A stretch of DNA of 64,000 bases from DATAUD01 sp035511075. GTDB lineage: Bacteria > Verrucomicrobiota > Verrucomicrobiia > Limisphaerales > Palsa-1400. The stretch spans positions 1 through 64,000 of the forward strand of contig DATKFW010000011.1 in NCBI GenBank assembly GCA_035511075.1, read 5' to 3'. The position numbers and the translations under genes were made by a program. Below are positions 9,149 to 18,469 of the stretch, in pieces; the first letter of the stretch is position 1; each line of letters starts with the position of its first letter. Under the pieces are notes generated by a model. The model was not told the DNA's origin, searched no databases, and worked only from the letters and a program-made list of their open reading frames with translations.

Positions 9149-10987
9149 CTACGGCTTGGGAACCACGCCGACTTCGTCAATCTGGAAACTGAACTTTCCC
9201 GCCTCCGGGCCGCCGCTAAAAAGGATGGCTTCCGTGTCGTGTCCATCCGAGCCACCAAACGTGGAGAAGGGTATGGTATAATGCTTCCAATCGGCCCCCG
9301 CCACGAACGTCGCAAGCTGTGGAATATTTCCGTCGCCGGCCGTGAAAAACATGATCCGATAGCTCTTGCCGTCTCCTTTGGCCCAAAACTGAAGTCCTTC
9401 TGCCCTGGAAAGGTTCACGGGAGCGAAAGGACGGGGGCCCGGTGAAAACAAAGCGCCCGCCCAGTTGTAAGGGCCGCCGGCGGCGATGTCTCCGGTAATT
9501 CGAAGCGACTTCTTTGTCCCATTCGCGCCTTCCGCGACAATCTCATAGTCCGTGGTGGATTTTCCGCCGATCAAACTGTCCGTCGATTTGGACCAACCGG
9601 CGCCAAACGCGGTATGATCCGTGCCGTCCTCAAAGCTGCTAATGGTTCCGTCACGCACCGCCAAAGGCAAAGAACCGGGATCGCCCGCCCGCTTTTCGCT
9701 CGCGATTTCCGCCGCATAAGCAGCGCGATCGTCGGCGTGGCCGGCCTTCCAAACAGCAACGATGTTCCGCGTGTCCGTGATGTTCACTGTGGGGTCACCC
9801 GTGACGAGGAGCAAGTCCGCGCGTATGCCGACGGCCACCTGGCCGCGATCGGGCAGATTGAAACAAGCGGCGGGTATGGAGGTCGCGCCGCGCAGGGCTT
9901 CCTCGGGCGTCAGACCGGCCGCCACGAGTAATTCAAGCTCGCCGTGCATGCTTGCTCCGAACATCGTGCCTGGATTTGGCGCGTCGGTCCCCGCCAGGAT
10001 CCGCGCGTGCGCGGCCTTCAATTGGCGGATACTCTCCGCTGTTGCGTCGTAGTGCGTCGGTTTGCCCAAACCGAATGACCGACGAAGGTTCAGGATGTCC
10101 GGGGCCGGCAGATAATCCGTGATCCGTTTATCGGCGGCGAGAGATTTTCCTTCTTCATTGGCGCCCGAGGCCGACAGCAGCACGCTGAGCGTCGGCACGA
10201 CGAAGACATGATGGGCGGCGACAAAGGCGCCGAACCCCGGCTCAGGCAGACGATCGATGAAAAGATGCATTAAACCGTCGGCCCCGGCTTCCACCGCCTC
10301 ACGCGCTTCCAGGTAAGAGCCGATGTGGAAGACGGCCAATTTATGGCGTTTGTGGGCGGCGATGACCAGCGCGTTGACGGTGGGCCGATCCAGGGTCGGG
10401 ATGACGCCGCCAAAACTGCTGCCGTCTTCCAAAATAATTTTGATATAATCGGAGCCTTCGGCGATGCGCGCGTCCACCCAGTCCTGGGCCTCGGCGGGAG
10501 TGGTGAGCGTGGGGATGTCATAGCCGTACTCAGTGCCATGACCATGCGGAACGGTGGCAAGGATGCCGGCGGAATAAATATCCGCGCCCGCCAACCCTGC
10601 GCCGCTTCCTTCTTCGGCCTTGGCATGGCGGACGGTGTCTGGAGGGCAAAACATGTCGAGAACGGTCGTCACGCCGAGTGATTCAGCCTCCCTTAAAGAA
10701 TTTCCAGGATAAGCATGGACATGGGCGTCAATGAGTCCCGGAAGCAGGGTTCGGCCCTCACCCGCGATATTCGGCGTTCCCTGGGGAATACTTGGTTGGT
10801 TTCCGACATACGCGATCTTCCCATCCCGCACGATGACTGTCTGGTCCTGCAGGGTACGTTCACCGTCGAACAATCTCACATGCGTGATGGCGAAAGAGCC
10901 GCTCGGCGTCAACGGATTGGCGGAGGGTTCCGCCGCATCGAGAATGCAGCACGCTGAGAACACGGACAACACACAAACCTTTTTCAC
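9149..10987 (-). CDS. Exported amidohydrolase with CIA30-like C-terminal domain
   Basis: A 612-residue protein starting at GTG. The signal peptide covers about residues 1-19. Residues 30-440 are an amidohydrolase/imidazolonepropionase-type TIM barrel: strand-1 metal ligands in LIDAHVHA (H89, H91), a later His in FHIGS, and ILAGTDAPNPG with the catalytic Asp. Residues 460-612 form a second beta domain (FEDGTDHTAFGAGW, then YNWAGALFSP, LQFWAKGDGKSYRIMFF and FSFQIDEVGVVP) that matches CIA30/carbohydrate-binding-like sandwiches. It may hydrolyse a cyclic amide or peptide outside the cytosol, with the C-terminal domain as a binding module. It converges with the GH gene, with stops 10 bp apart. Substrate unknown. 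Confidence 0.8.
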   Translation of the reverse strand: MKKVCVLSVFSACCILDAAEPSANPLTPSGSFAITHVRLFDGERTLQDQTVIVRDGKIAYVGNQPSIPQGTPNIAGEGRTLLPGLIDAHVHAYPGNSLREAESLGVTTVLDMFCPPDTVRHAKAEEGSGAGLAGADIYSAGILATVPHGHGTEYGYDIPTLTTPAEAQDWVDARIAEGSDYIKIILEDGSSFGGVIPTLDRPTVNALVIAAHKRHKLAVFHIGSYLEAREAVEAGADGLMHLFIDRLPEPGFGAFVAAHHVFVVPTLSVLLSASGANEEGKSLAADKRITDYLPAPDILNLRRSFGLGKPTHYDATAESIRQLKAAHARILAGTDAPNPGTMFGASMHGELELLVAAGLTPEEALRGATSIPAACFNLPDRGQVAVGIRADLLLVTGDPTVNITDTRNIVAVWKAGHADDRAAYAAEIASEKRAGDPGSLPLAVRDGTISSFEDGTDHTAFGAGWSKSTDSLIGGKSTTDYEIVAEGANGTKKSLRITGDIAAGGPYNWAGALFSPGPRPFAPVNLSRAEGLQFWAKGDGKSYRIMFFTAGDGNIPQLATFVAGADWKHYTIPFSTFGGSDGHDTEAILFSGGPEAGKFSFQIDEVGVVPKP

Positions 10988-11131
10988 AGGCAGATACCTC
11001 TGGCGTTAGCTGAGTCACGGCGGTTCGTGGATGTCAACCGAGAAGAAGAGCATCCGACCGGCAAGCGCAAAATGGGCGCGATTTTTGGCCGGCGATTCAT
11101 AAGGCGCGAACGTTTTTCCCGGCTTAAGATA

Positions 11132-11161
11132 TTGACAAATCACCCGGTGTTTTTGTAATAA
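11132..11161 (+). promoter_or_regulatory. Candidate sigma-70 promoter
   Basis: Perfect TTGACA at 11132-11137, an 18-nt spacer, and TAATAA at 11156-11161. It lies in the 322-bp gap (11008-11329) between the amidohydrolase and the zinc-ribbon gene and points towards the latter. The rest of that gap holds only the small open frame listed next. No tRNA or hairpin terminator was seen. Confidence 0.45.
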
Positions 11162-11214
11162 AGGCTGTCAGGTGTCCTTGGGAAAGGAAAGCCCTCTTAA
11201 CAATAAGGAGCGCA

Positions 11215-11346
11215 ATGGATTGTTTACCATGCGCCCTCATTGGCGTAGTAGTGATTTTGAGAACCAAGCGTTCCGGGCGACACACATTGAACACCCGCGG
11301 CGCCTGGGCGCAGTTGCATTTGTCAAGTTGTGAATGGCTCAGATAA
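11215..11346 (+). CDS. Possible 43-residue upstream ORF with strong ribosome binding site
   Basis: AAGGAG at 11205-11210 lies 4 nt before an ATG that opens a 43-codon frame (starts MDCLPCALIGVVVILRTKR, ends SSCEWLR). It has a CxxC near its start, a short hydrophobic run and a basic stretch. It ends inside the next gene, overlapping its GTG start by 17 nt. The arrangement, with a good promoter, a good Shine-Dalgarno and an overlapping stop, suits a translational-coupling leader, but no homology is recognised and it could be chance. Confidence 0.3.
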   Translation: MDCLPCALIGVVVILRTKRSGRHTLNTRGAWAQLHLSSCEWLR

Positions 11347-11752
11347 ATTTTGGCCCAAGGGATCCACGGCCTCGGGTACGAGCTTCGCCGGCGCGGGTTG
11401 GATTCTTTGGGTCGTGGCGGCCGTTTGCATAGCCTTCACGCTTTGGCTGCTGATAGACGCCTGGCGGGTGCGGAACAGGATGCGACGCGTAATTGCCATG
11501 GGTAAAGCAGCCGCGAAAGAGCCATTGGTGACCGACGGAGGCGATCAGCGCGAACCGACATCGCGCGGACACATTCTGGTGACCTGCCAGCATTGCCAGC
11601 GCGGCATCCTTGTTCCTAAAGCGCGACGTTTTCATGAAGTGGACTGCCCGGCCTGCGGGGAAACGAACCCCGCGCCCAAAAAGGACCGGCTGGCGCTTAT
11701 CAAGGTAGTCTTGCGCTGGCTTCTCTACCCATCATTCCAAGATCGCGATTGA
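11330..11752 (+). CDS. Small membrane protein with zinc ribbon
   Basis: A 140-residue protein starting at GTG. Residues about 22-44 form one transmembrane helix (AGWILWVVAAVCIAFTLWLL). A basic segment and a cytosolic zinc ribbon follow, with two CxxC knuckles (CQHC near residue 87 and CPAC near 107). The C-terminus is basic. No Shine-Dalgarno sequence adjoins the GTG, so expression may depend on coupling to the small frame that overlaps it. Not recognised as a named family. Zinc ribbons of this kind often sit in poorly characterised membrane proteins of this phylum. Confidence 0.6.
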   Translation: MNGSDKFWPKGSTASGTSFAGAGWILWVVAAVCIAFTLWLLIDAWRVRNRMRRVIAMGKAAAKEPLVTDGGDQREPTSRGHILVTCQHCQRGILVPKARRFHEVDCPACGETNPAPKKDRLALIKVVLRWLLYPSFQDRD

Positions 11753-11923
11753 GCGGCTGCTGGTCTTAGAGCGTGATCCTGATGCCCGTCGCGGCCTCGA
11801 CACGAGGAACATGATCAGGCGGAAAATTGGCGATTGAAAATGGGGCGTCGGCAATCGAATATAAAACAATGATGCACGTTTTCGCCGGAGAGCCTTGCGC
11901 GAGTTAAGACGCGCACCGGACCT

Positions 11924-13795
11924 ATGGCGGCCTGGCCGAAAGCGTTCGAGGGGTTTGTTCAAACCGCCCGCAAGTTCATCCACCGGCATTCGCTCAAGGC
12001 ATTGCAGGTGCGCGACCACCTGGTGTTGAGCGAGGAGGCGCTCCATCTGCTGATGGCGGGGGTCATCGGTTTGATGGGGGGCATCATCGATGTGCTTTTC
12101 TACCTCTCGATCGAGGGCGTTCAAACGCTCCTGGTCGGGCATCCGGGCCAAACCATCGTGCAAGTGGCCAAGGAGTTGCCTCCTCTGTGGCGGGTGTTGA
12201 CGCCGGTTCTGGGCGGATTGGCGGCGGGAAGCGTGTTGTTTTGGGGGTTGCGCCTGGCGGGCCAGCAACGTTCGACCAATCTGCTGGAAGTGGTGGTCGC
12301 GGGAGACGGGCGATTGCCCTTTCGCCTCGGCGTTTTCAGGGCGGTGTCGTCGCTGATCAGCATCGGCACGGGGGCGTCGATCGGGCGCGAAGGCGGCATT
12401 ACGCAATTGTCGGCAACCGCGGCGTCGAAGTGGGGCCAATTGGCGGGGTGGCAGCCGTATCGACTGCGGCTGCTTGTGGCGTGCGGCGCCGCGGCGGGAA
12501 TGGCGGCCGCCTACAACGCGCCGATCACCGGAGCGATTTTCGCGGCGCACATTGTGCTGGGCAATTTTTCGATGAACCTGTTTGCTCCGTTGCTGTGCGC
12601 GTCGGTGGTGGCGTCGATGCTCTCGCGCAGCTTTTTCGGGATCCATCCGTGGTACGTGGTCCCCAATTTTGACTTTACGAGCATTGCGCAATTGCCGTCG
12701 TTCCTTGTGCTGGGTTTTCTTGCGGGAGTGCTGGGGGCGACATTTCTGAAACTGCTGCGCGCTTCGCGGGAAATCTTCAAGAACATTCCTCCGCTATACG
12801 CCCGCCTGGCGGCCGGCGGCTCGCTGGTCGGAATCATCGCCATCGCCTTTCCGGAAGTCTGGGGAAACGGGTATGAAGTGACCAACGAGATGATCCGGCA
12901 ACCGATGAAGTTCGACGCATTGCTGGGAATTTTTTTCGCCAAGCTGGTGGCCACCGTCGTTACCGTGGGGTCGGGCGCGGTGGGCGGAGTCATTACGCCG
13001 ACATTGTTTTTGGGGGCGAGTTTGGGAAGTTTGTTTGGGTCGGCGTTGCAGCTTGGAGGCCTGGGGCCCGCGCACCTGCCCATCGGGATATTTGCGCTGG
13101 TCGGGATGGGGAGCATGTTTGCGGCGACGACACGATCGCCGTTGCTGGCCATCGTGATGGTGCTGGAGATATCGCTCAATTACTCGCTGATGCCTGCGCT
13201 GATGCTCGCCTGCGCCATCTCGACGCTGGTGTCGCGCGGACTTCACGCCAATTCAGTTTACACGGAGCCGCTGCGGTTGCGGGCTTTGGAAATGGAAAGC
13301 TCGCGCCTGGGCGCGGCGACAGAGCAAACCATCGGGGACATGATGCGGGCGCCGGTGGTTCCGGTGCGCGAAACGGCCACGCTGCCGGAGGTTGCCGGGC
13401 GGTTCCTGACCGGATCGAACAATTTTCTTCCGGTTGTGGACGCGCAGAATCGATTGCTGGGCGTGGTGGCGCTGCAGGACGTCAAGGAGTACCTGGGAGC
13501 CGGCGAGGAAATGGTGGCGGTCATCGCGTGGGACTTGATGCGGCCGATTCCGCCGCGTTTGAAGCCCGACCAGAAACTGCTGGACGCGCTGCCGACGCTG
13601 CTGGCGAGCGAGCAGCGCAACGTGCCGGTTGTCAATACTTTTGATGAGAACCAGCTTGTCGGCTCGGTGTTGCGGGCCGAGGCGCTGGCGGCGCTATCGG
13701 AGGCGATAGCGTACAGCACTTCGACGACATCCTCGACGGAGAACATTGCCAAACAAACGCAAGCCCACGCACCGCAGCCCAACGAAAGCAAATAG
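11924..13795 (+). CDS. ClC-family chloride channel/antiporter with CBS domain pair
   Basis: A 623-residue integral membrane protein. Residues about 40-450 contain the ClC core of multiple helices, including IGTGASIGREGGITQ with the gating Glu (E156 of GREG) and GAVGGVITPTLFLGASLG, equivalent to the second ion-binding motif. The usual first motif GSGIP is replaced by QQRST near residues 114-118. Residues about 460-590 form two CBS domains (MMRAPVVPVRETATLPEV, then DLMRPIPPRLKPDQKLLDALP) that could sense adenine nucleotides. It probably moves chloride or another anion across the inner membrane, coupled to protons or not. Its stop is 12 bp from the convergent RelE-like gene. Confidence 0.87.
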   Translation: MAAWPKAFEGFVQTARKFIHRHSLKALQVRDHLVLSEEALHLLMAGVIGLMGGIIDVLFYLSIEGVQTLLVGHPGQTIVQVAKELPPLWRVLTPVLGGLAAGSVLFWGLRLAGQQRSTNLLEVVVAGDGRLPFRLGVFRAVSSLISIGTGASIGREGGITQLSATAASKWGQLAGWQPYRLRLLVACGAAAGMAAAYNAPITGAIFAAHIVLGNFSMNLFAPLLCASVVASMLSRSFFGIHPWYVVPNFDFTSIAQLPSFLVLGFLAGVLGATFLKLLRASREIFKNIPPLYARLAAGGSLVGIIAIAFPEVWGNGYEVTNEMIRQPMKFDALLGIFFAKLVATVVTVGSGAVGGVITPTLFLGASLGSLFGSALQLGGLGPAHLPIGIFALVGMGSMFAATTRSPLLAIVMVLEISLNYSLMPALMLACAISTLVSRGLHANSVYTEPLRLRALEMESSRLGAATEQTIGDMMRAPVVPVRETATLPEVAGRFLTGSNNFLPVVDAQNRLLGVVALQDVKEYLGAGEEMVAVIAWDLMRPIPPRLKPDQKLLDALPTLLASEQRNVPVVNTFDENQLVGSVLRAEALAALSEAIAYSTSTTSSTENIAKQTQAHAPQPNESK

Positions 13796-13807
13796 CGGGG
13801 CCAGGAA

Positions 13808-14179
13808 TCAATCGTTGGCGGAGGAGGTGCCGCGGGCGGACTCGATCATCTCCCAGAATTTTGGATTTTCCTGCAATGCTTCATCCTCCCCCGTCGGCAA
13901 ACTGGAGCGAAAAAGAAAATCCTTGAGCGTGTTGCGGCTGAGAATGCGATGGACGACGATGCCCAACTCGTGCCTCTGGAAATAGACCCGGTAATCGCCG
14001 ATGCGAAAGCGATGAAGGGTCTTGCCCGCGCGTTCCAGATGCCCGAACTGGTGCAAGTCGCTCTTGAGCATTTCGCGGGGAAGTCCGCGAAACTCGCCCA
14101 GGATGTGGAGCTGCAATTCGCGCGGCATATTGGCCAATTCCGCGGCGCTGGTCGGATTGAAGATGATTTGGAACTGCAC
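13808..14179 (-). CDS. RelE/ParE-like protein without a partner antitoxin
   Basis: A 123-residue protein from a GTG start. Residues 1-90 fit the RelE/ParE fold: MQFQIIFNPTSAAELANMP, LERAGKTLHRFRIGDYRVYF and VVHRILSRNTLKDFL. GDYRVYF is the core signature. Residues 90-123 are an acidic/polar extension (PTGEDEALQENPKFWEMIE) that is longer than in typical toxins. Genuine toxins pair with an antitoxin gene, and none adjoins: rsmD lies 37 bp upstream and the ClC gene downstream. It could be a domesticated ribosome-associated relative in an operon with rsmD, a solitary toxin, or one with a distant antitoxin. Confidence 0.65.
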   Translation of the reverse strand: MQFQIIFNPTSAAELANMPRELQLHILGEFRGLPREMLKSDLHQFGHLERAGKTLHRFRIGDYRVYFQRHELGIVVHRILSRNTLKDFLFRSSLPTGEDEALQENPKFWEMIESARGTSSAND

Positions 14180-14216
14180 GGAAAGAGATTAGCGGCGGCG
14201 GCCGAAAATTCAACAT

Positions 14217-14798
14217 TCATCGCGCGGCGCTTCGCAGAAAGCGCATCACGGTGTCGCCGTGTTTGAGCGTTTTAACTTCCTCCCACGCGGTCGGCAAGGC
14301 CAGCGTGTCGCGTTTGGTGTGTCCCAGAACGAAGAGTCCGGCGGGTCGCGGCAATTGCGGCAAATCGGGGTCGTCCAGGAGTTGCTGGGCCAGGGAGGTC
14401 GAGCGCCGCCCGGTATTTTTCTCGCCGTAAGGAGGATCGGCCAGAATCAGATCGAATTGTTGACCATCCGCGGCCAATTGCCTGACGGCGGCGAAAGCGT
14501 CCTGGACGCGGACCTCGAGCGAATCGGCGGAGAGCCTGGCCCGTTGGAGGTTCTGCCGGATGAACGCGGCGTGACGGCCGGACTTCTCCACGCAGACCGC
14601 GCACTCGGCTCCGCGGCTCAGGCATTCCAAACTCAACGCGCCTGTGCCCGCAAATAATTCCAGGACGCGCGCGCCCGACACGCGCGCCCCGAGGCTGTTG
14701 AAAACGGCCTGCCGCACCAAATCCGGCGTGGGGCGGACGCCGAAGCCTTTGGGGGCCCGCAGAATCGCGCCCCCCGCGCTTCCGCCGATGATGCGCAT
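14217..14798 (-). CDS. rsmD: 16S rRNA (guanine-966-N2)-methyltransferase
   Basis: A 193-residue class I SAM methyltransferase. It opens with MRIIGGSAGGAILRAP and RPTPDLVRQAVFNSL, the RsmD N-terminal signature. Motif I is VLELFAGTGALSLECLSRGA and the catalytic motif IV is DLILADPPYG (DPPY). RsmD methylates G966 in helix 31 of 16S rRNA. Length fits the family. It starts 7 bp after the gap stop and precedes the RelE-like gene, so the three probably form one transcript read leftward from the promoter at 15906-15933. Confidence 0.94.
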   Translation of the reverse strand: MRIIGGSAGGAILRAPKGFGVRPTPDLVRQAVFNSLGARVSGARVLELFAGTGALSLECLSRGAECAVCVEKSGRHAAFIRQNLQRARLSADSLEVRVQDAFAAVRQLAADGQQFDLILADPPYGEKNTGRRSTSLAQQLLDDPDLPQLPRPAGLFVLGHTKRDTLALPTAWEEVKTLKHGDTVMRFLRSAAR

Positions 14799-14805
14799 GA
14801 GCGGG

Positions 14806-15855
<1,050 letters not shown>

Positions 15856-15905
15856 AGTATTTTTACTTTCTAATTTCCCGGTATCATTAACCGAAGTTGG
15901 CGCTA

Positions 15906-15933
15906 AATGTACCGGCGCACACCGGACCGTCAA
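15906..15933 (-). promoter_or_regulatory. Candidate sigma-70 promoter for gap
   Basis: Read leftward: TTGACG (complement of 15928-15933), a 16-nt spacer, and TACATT (complement of 15906-15911). Predicted start near 15899 leaves a leader of about 44 nt. The -35 box is also one arm of a 7-bp inverted repeat (CCGTCAA at 15927-15933 and TTGACGG at 15940-15946), which could be an operator. Confidence 0.42.
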
Positions 15934-16049
15934 CGAAAATTGACGGGTCGCGCCGAGCCCCGAAGCAACTGCGAACGCAAAGGGAGGCAAACGTCTGGCG
16001 AAACATCAGGGGCCGCGCGTAACGGCGTCATGCGCCAAGCTCGCCGGGG

Positions 16050-17258
16050 TCAGGGCAGCACAAGGAGGCGGTAAAAGGATTGGGATCTGCCAAGGCTGTC
16101 GGTCGCGCGGACCGTCCCGTTGGTGACGGTCACCGGCCCGCCAAGATCGATCCAGTCGGGTTGCGATAGGTTCGTCGTGTACTGAACCTGGCAGACCTGG
16201 CCAGGCGCCGTGCTCCAATAGATATTGAATGCGCCAGCCGACTGGCTCACCGTTGCCGATTTCATCGTGGGAGGCTGCGCGGTGACGGCAAGGTTGGCGG
16301 TGGAGCTAACGTTCGCGCCGTAAAGATTGCTTATAATCACCTGATAGCCGCCGGCGTCTCCCATCCGCGCACACTCGATGGAAAGGAGGCCGGATTGCGA
16401 GCCGGTGACGCGGGCGTTATCGGCGAGGTTGGTCCCATTGAGCTGCCATTGATAAGTCATGGCACCGTACGCGCTTACGCAGAATGTCACGTTGCTTCCC
16501 TGCGGCGCGGTGACAGGAGCGGGTTGTAAAATAAACTGGGGTAAAATTGTCCACTCATAGGGTGTGTAAAGGCTGAAGCTTTGCAGTCCCGACAGGTTCG
16601 CCGGCAGCGGCGGCGGAAAGCCATCGTCGAAGCCGACACCCGCCACGGTGAAGAGGGCCGAGGCACCGATCAGGACGCCCGATCCCAAAGCCGCGTCCCA
16701 ACTGGTGATGGTTCCCCCTCCGTTGTACCAAACGCGCAATTGGCAAGTGGCGCTGCCGATTTCCGCGAAGAATGGAATTCCGTTGTCCGGATTGGATGCC
16801 GTGAAGGAGAGCGGCGTAATGAAACCGGCGGAGGCACTGGTTGGCCCGGTGCGCAACGTGGTGGTATATTGGAATATCGGTTGAAGGGACGAAGCCGGCA
16901 AGTCGGCCCCGGCGGCAGCCCACAGTTGGGCCGTCCAGAGAAAGCCGTTTGTAAAATCCAATTGATTTGTCGCGCCGGTGGATGAACCACCCAACAAGGA
17001 ACCTTGATACGATGTCGTGCCCGTTGGGTAATCCCCGTACGCCGTGGATGGCCCGTAGGCGGTGGCGATGTTGCCGCTCAGATTAGAATCCGGAGTGCCG
17101 GCTTGCGGTCCGTAGACGTGGGAAAAGACGACGCCGGACACAAAGTCGCTGAAATTGATTGATTCTTGCGCTAGCGCGACGCCCGGTGCCAGGGCAAGGG
17201 CAAGCATTGCCGCCAATGCCAAAGCCCGAAAATCACTTGTTCGGTCGTGAGGCTTCAT
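16050..17258 (-). CDS. Exported protein with Ig-like domain and verrucomicrobial C-terminal tail
   Basis: A 402-residue protein with a signal peptide (LALAAMLALALAPGVALAQ, cleaved near residue 30). Residues 31-250 are a beta-rich region with many Gly, Ser and Thr, typical of surface or secreted proteins. Residues about 255-330 form an Ig-like domain (APQGSNVTFCVSAYGAMTYQW then DAGGYQVIISNLYG, the latter the classic Ig-like motif). The end QVQYTTNLSQPDWIDLGG and SFYRLLVLP is the tail common in this phylum. It overlaps the upstream gene by 4 nt (ATGA), so the two should be cotranslated. Role unknown; adhesion or polymer binding is plausible. Confidence 0.7.
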   Translation of the reverse strand: MKPHDRTSDFRALALAAMLALALAPGVALAQESINFSDFVSGVVFSHVYGPQAGTPDSNLSGNIATAYGPSTAYGDYPTGTTSYQGSLLGGSSTGATNQLDFTNGFLWTAQLWAAAGADLPASSLQPIFQYTTTLRTGPTSASAGFITPLSFTASNPDNGIPFFAEIGSATCQLRVWYNGGGTITSWDAALGSGVLIGASALFTVAGVGFDDGFPPPLPANLSGLQSFSLYTPYEWTILPQFILQPAPVTAPQGSNVTFCVSAYGAMTYQWQLNGTNLADNARVTGSQSGLLSIECARMGDAGGYQVIISNLYGANVSSTANLAVTAQPPTMKSATVSQSAGAFNIYWSTAPGQVCQVQYTTNLSQPDWIDLGGPVTVTNGTVRATDSLGRSQSFYRLLVLP

Positions 17259-18274
17259 GGCAGGGCGAAGGCGCGGTAAAATCGCGTTTTATTGGTGGCT
17301 GGAAGGGGATCCGTGTAGGTAAACTTTCCGGACGAGCAGAAATTGGTCCCCACCGGCTGCCAGCTTTTCAAATCCGACGACGCCTCGACCACATGGGATT
17401 TCCCCGCCCGGCCCGTCAACGTGAATTGGAAATGGCGGCTCTGTAACATCACGGCACGCCCGGCGGCGTCCAACCTTCTAATCGCTGGGGAATCCAGGGT
17501 GGAAGTCGCCGGTTTAACCGAGTCGGAGGGGGCAACCATGTCCACACTGAAGTTCTCCGTCCACTGGACCACGCCATTTCCCGCGCGATACCAAAAGGCC
17601 TGCGTGATTTCAGTGGTGACTGGGTCCGGTTGCCGCGGCAAGCCGTCCCAACCGTAATTCCCAGGCGGATTGTAATTAAGCGAATCAACGGTAAACATTG
17701 TGTAACCGGTGCGTCCATTTCCGGAGTTGAAGTACAGAAAGAGTTGATCTCCATCGAAGCGACCGCTTGCGGAACTGGGAAACGTCAACAAGGTGTCGGC
17801 ACTCAAATCACCGGCCGCCGGGAGAATGGAACTCACAAGGTTCAGCCCTGGGTATAGCGTGTTGGTCAGGCTGCCGGACGGCACGGTGCCGACCAATGTC
17901 AAGGTCACCGCGCTGTTTGGATTATAGAAGGCGGCTCCTGCGCCGGGAGGGAGCATCATCGGGCCGTTTGGTTCGACCCAGCCATTGGTTGCGGTGACGG
18001 GTGGAGTCGGGTTGGTGTTGGCTATGTAGCTGGTCCAAATCCCATTTTGCCAGAAAAAAATCTGGCAACCATTGAAGGAGCCGGTCGTATTGTCGATGGA
18101 ATAAATCAGATCATTGTTGGGAGAACCGAAAAGAGGATATCCAAACAGGGTAAACCCTTGTTGACAGGTTATGTTGACGTAACCAACGGCGTTCAGCGAA
18201 TACACGTTGGTACTTTGCGCAAGTAACGATGAACTGCCGAGCAGAGCGACCAGTGCTTGAATTGTCGTTCTCAT
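17255..18274 (-). CDS. Exported protein with FYR-type C-terminal domain
   Basis: A 339-residue protein. ATG at 18274 opens a signal peptide (MRTTIQALVALLGSSSLLAQ). An alternative start at 18310 adds 12 residues. The body shows repeated sandwich motifs, VYSLNAVGYVNITCQQGF and GLNLVSSILPAAGDL, as in verrucomicrobial surface proteins with a repeated 'VGYVN' unit. The last 60 residues (HFQFTLTGRAGKSHVVEASS then FTYTDPLPATNKTRFYRAF) match the tail of the downstream gene in kind. The 4-nt overlap with that gene makes an operon of two. No enzymatic motif is visible. Exported structural or binding role inferred. Confidence 0.68.
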   Translation of the reverse strand: MRTTIQALVALLGSSSLLAQSTNVYSLNAVGYVNITCQQGFTLFGYPLFGSPNNDLIYSIDNTTGSFNGCQIFFWQNGIWTSYIANTNPTPPVTATNGWVEPNGPMMLPPGAGAAFYNPNSAVTLTLVGTVPSGSLTNTLYPGLNLVSSILPAAGDLSADTLLTFPSSASGRFDGDQLFLYFNSGNGRTGYTMFTVDSLNYNPPGNYGWDGLPRQPDPVTTEITQAFWYRAGNGVVQWTENFSVDMVAPSDSVKPATSTLDSPAIRRLDAAGRAVMLQSRHFQFTLTGRAGKSHVVEASSDLKSWQPVGTNFCSSGKFTYTDPLPATNKTRFYRAFALP

Positions 18275-18469
18275 TGAGCCGGGCATCGCAATGACAAGGG
18301 GGGCGCCCATAGAGTCATGATTGCCGAAACATTCGTCACGTTCATATTAGTACGCGCCAGACCTTGCGAATGACGTTGAAGGCACTCTAGCCGCGCCGCC
18401 TCATGCCGTCAACCCAAGGATTGGTCCGGGGCGTTTGCGGTTTACTCGATCGGAAGTCCTGAGGGGAAA

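Noticed and set aside
11732..12691. 320-residue minus-strand open frame across the start of the ClC gene
   Set aside because: Arg-rich low-complexity translation; the plus strand has clear membrane-protein content.
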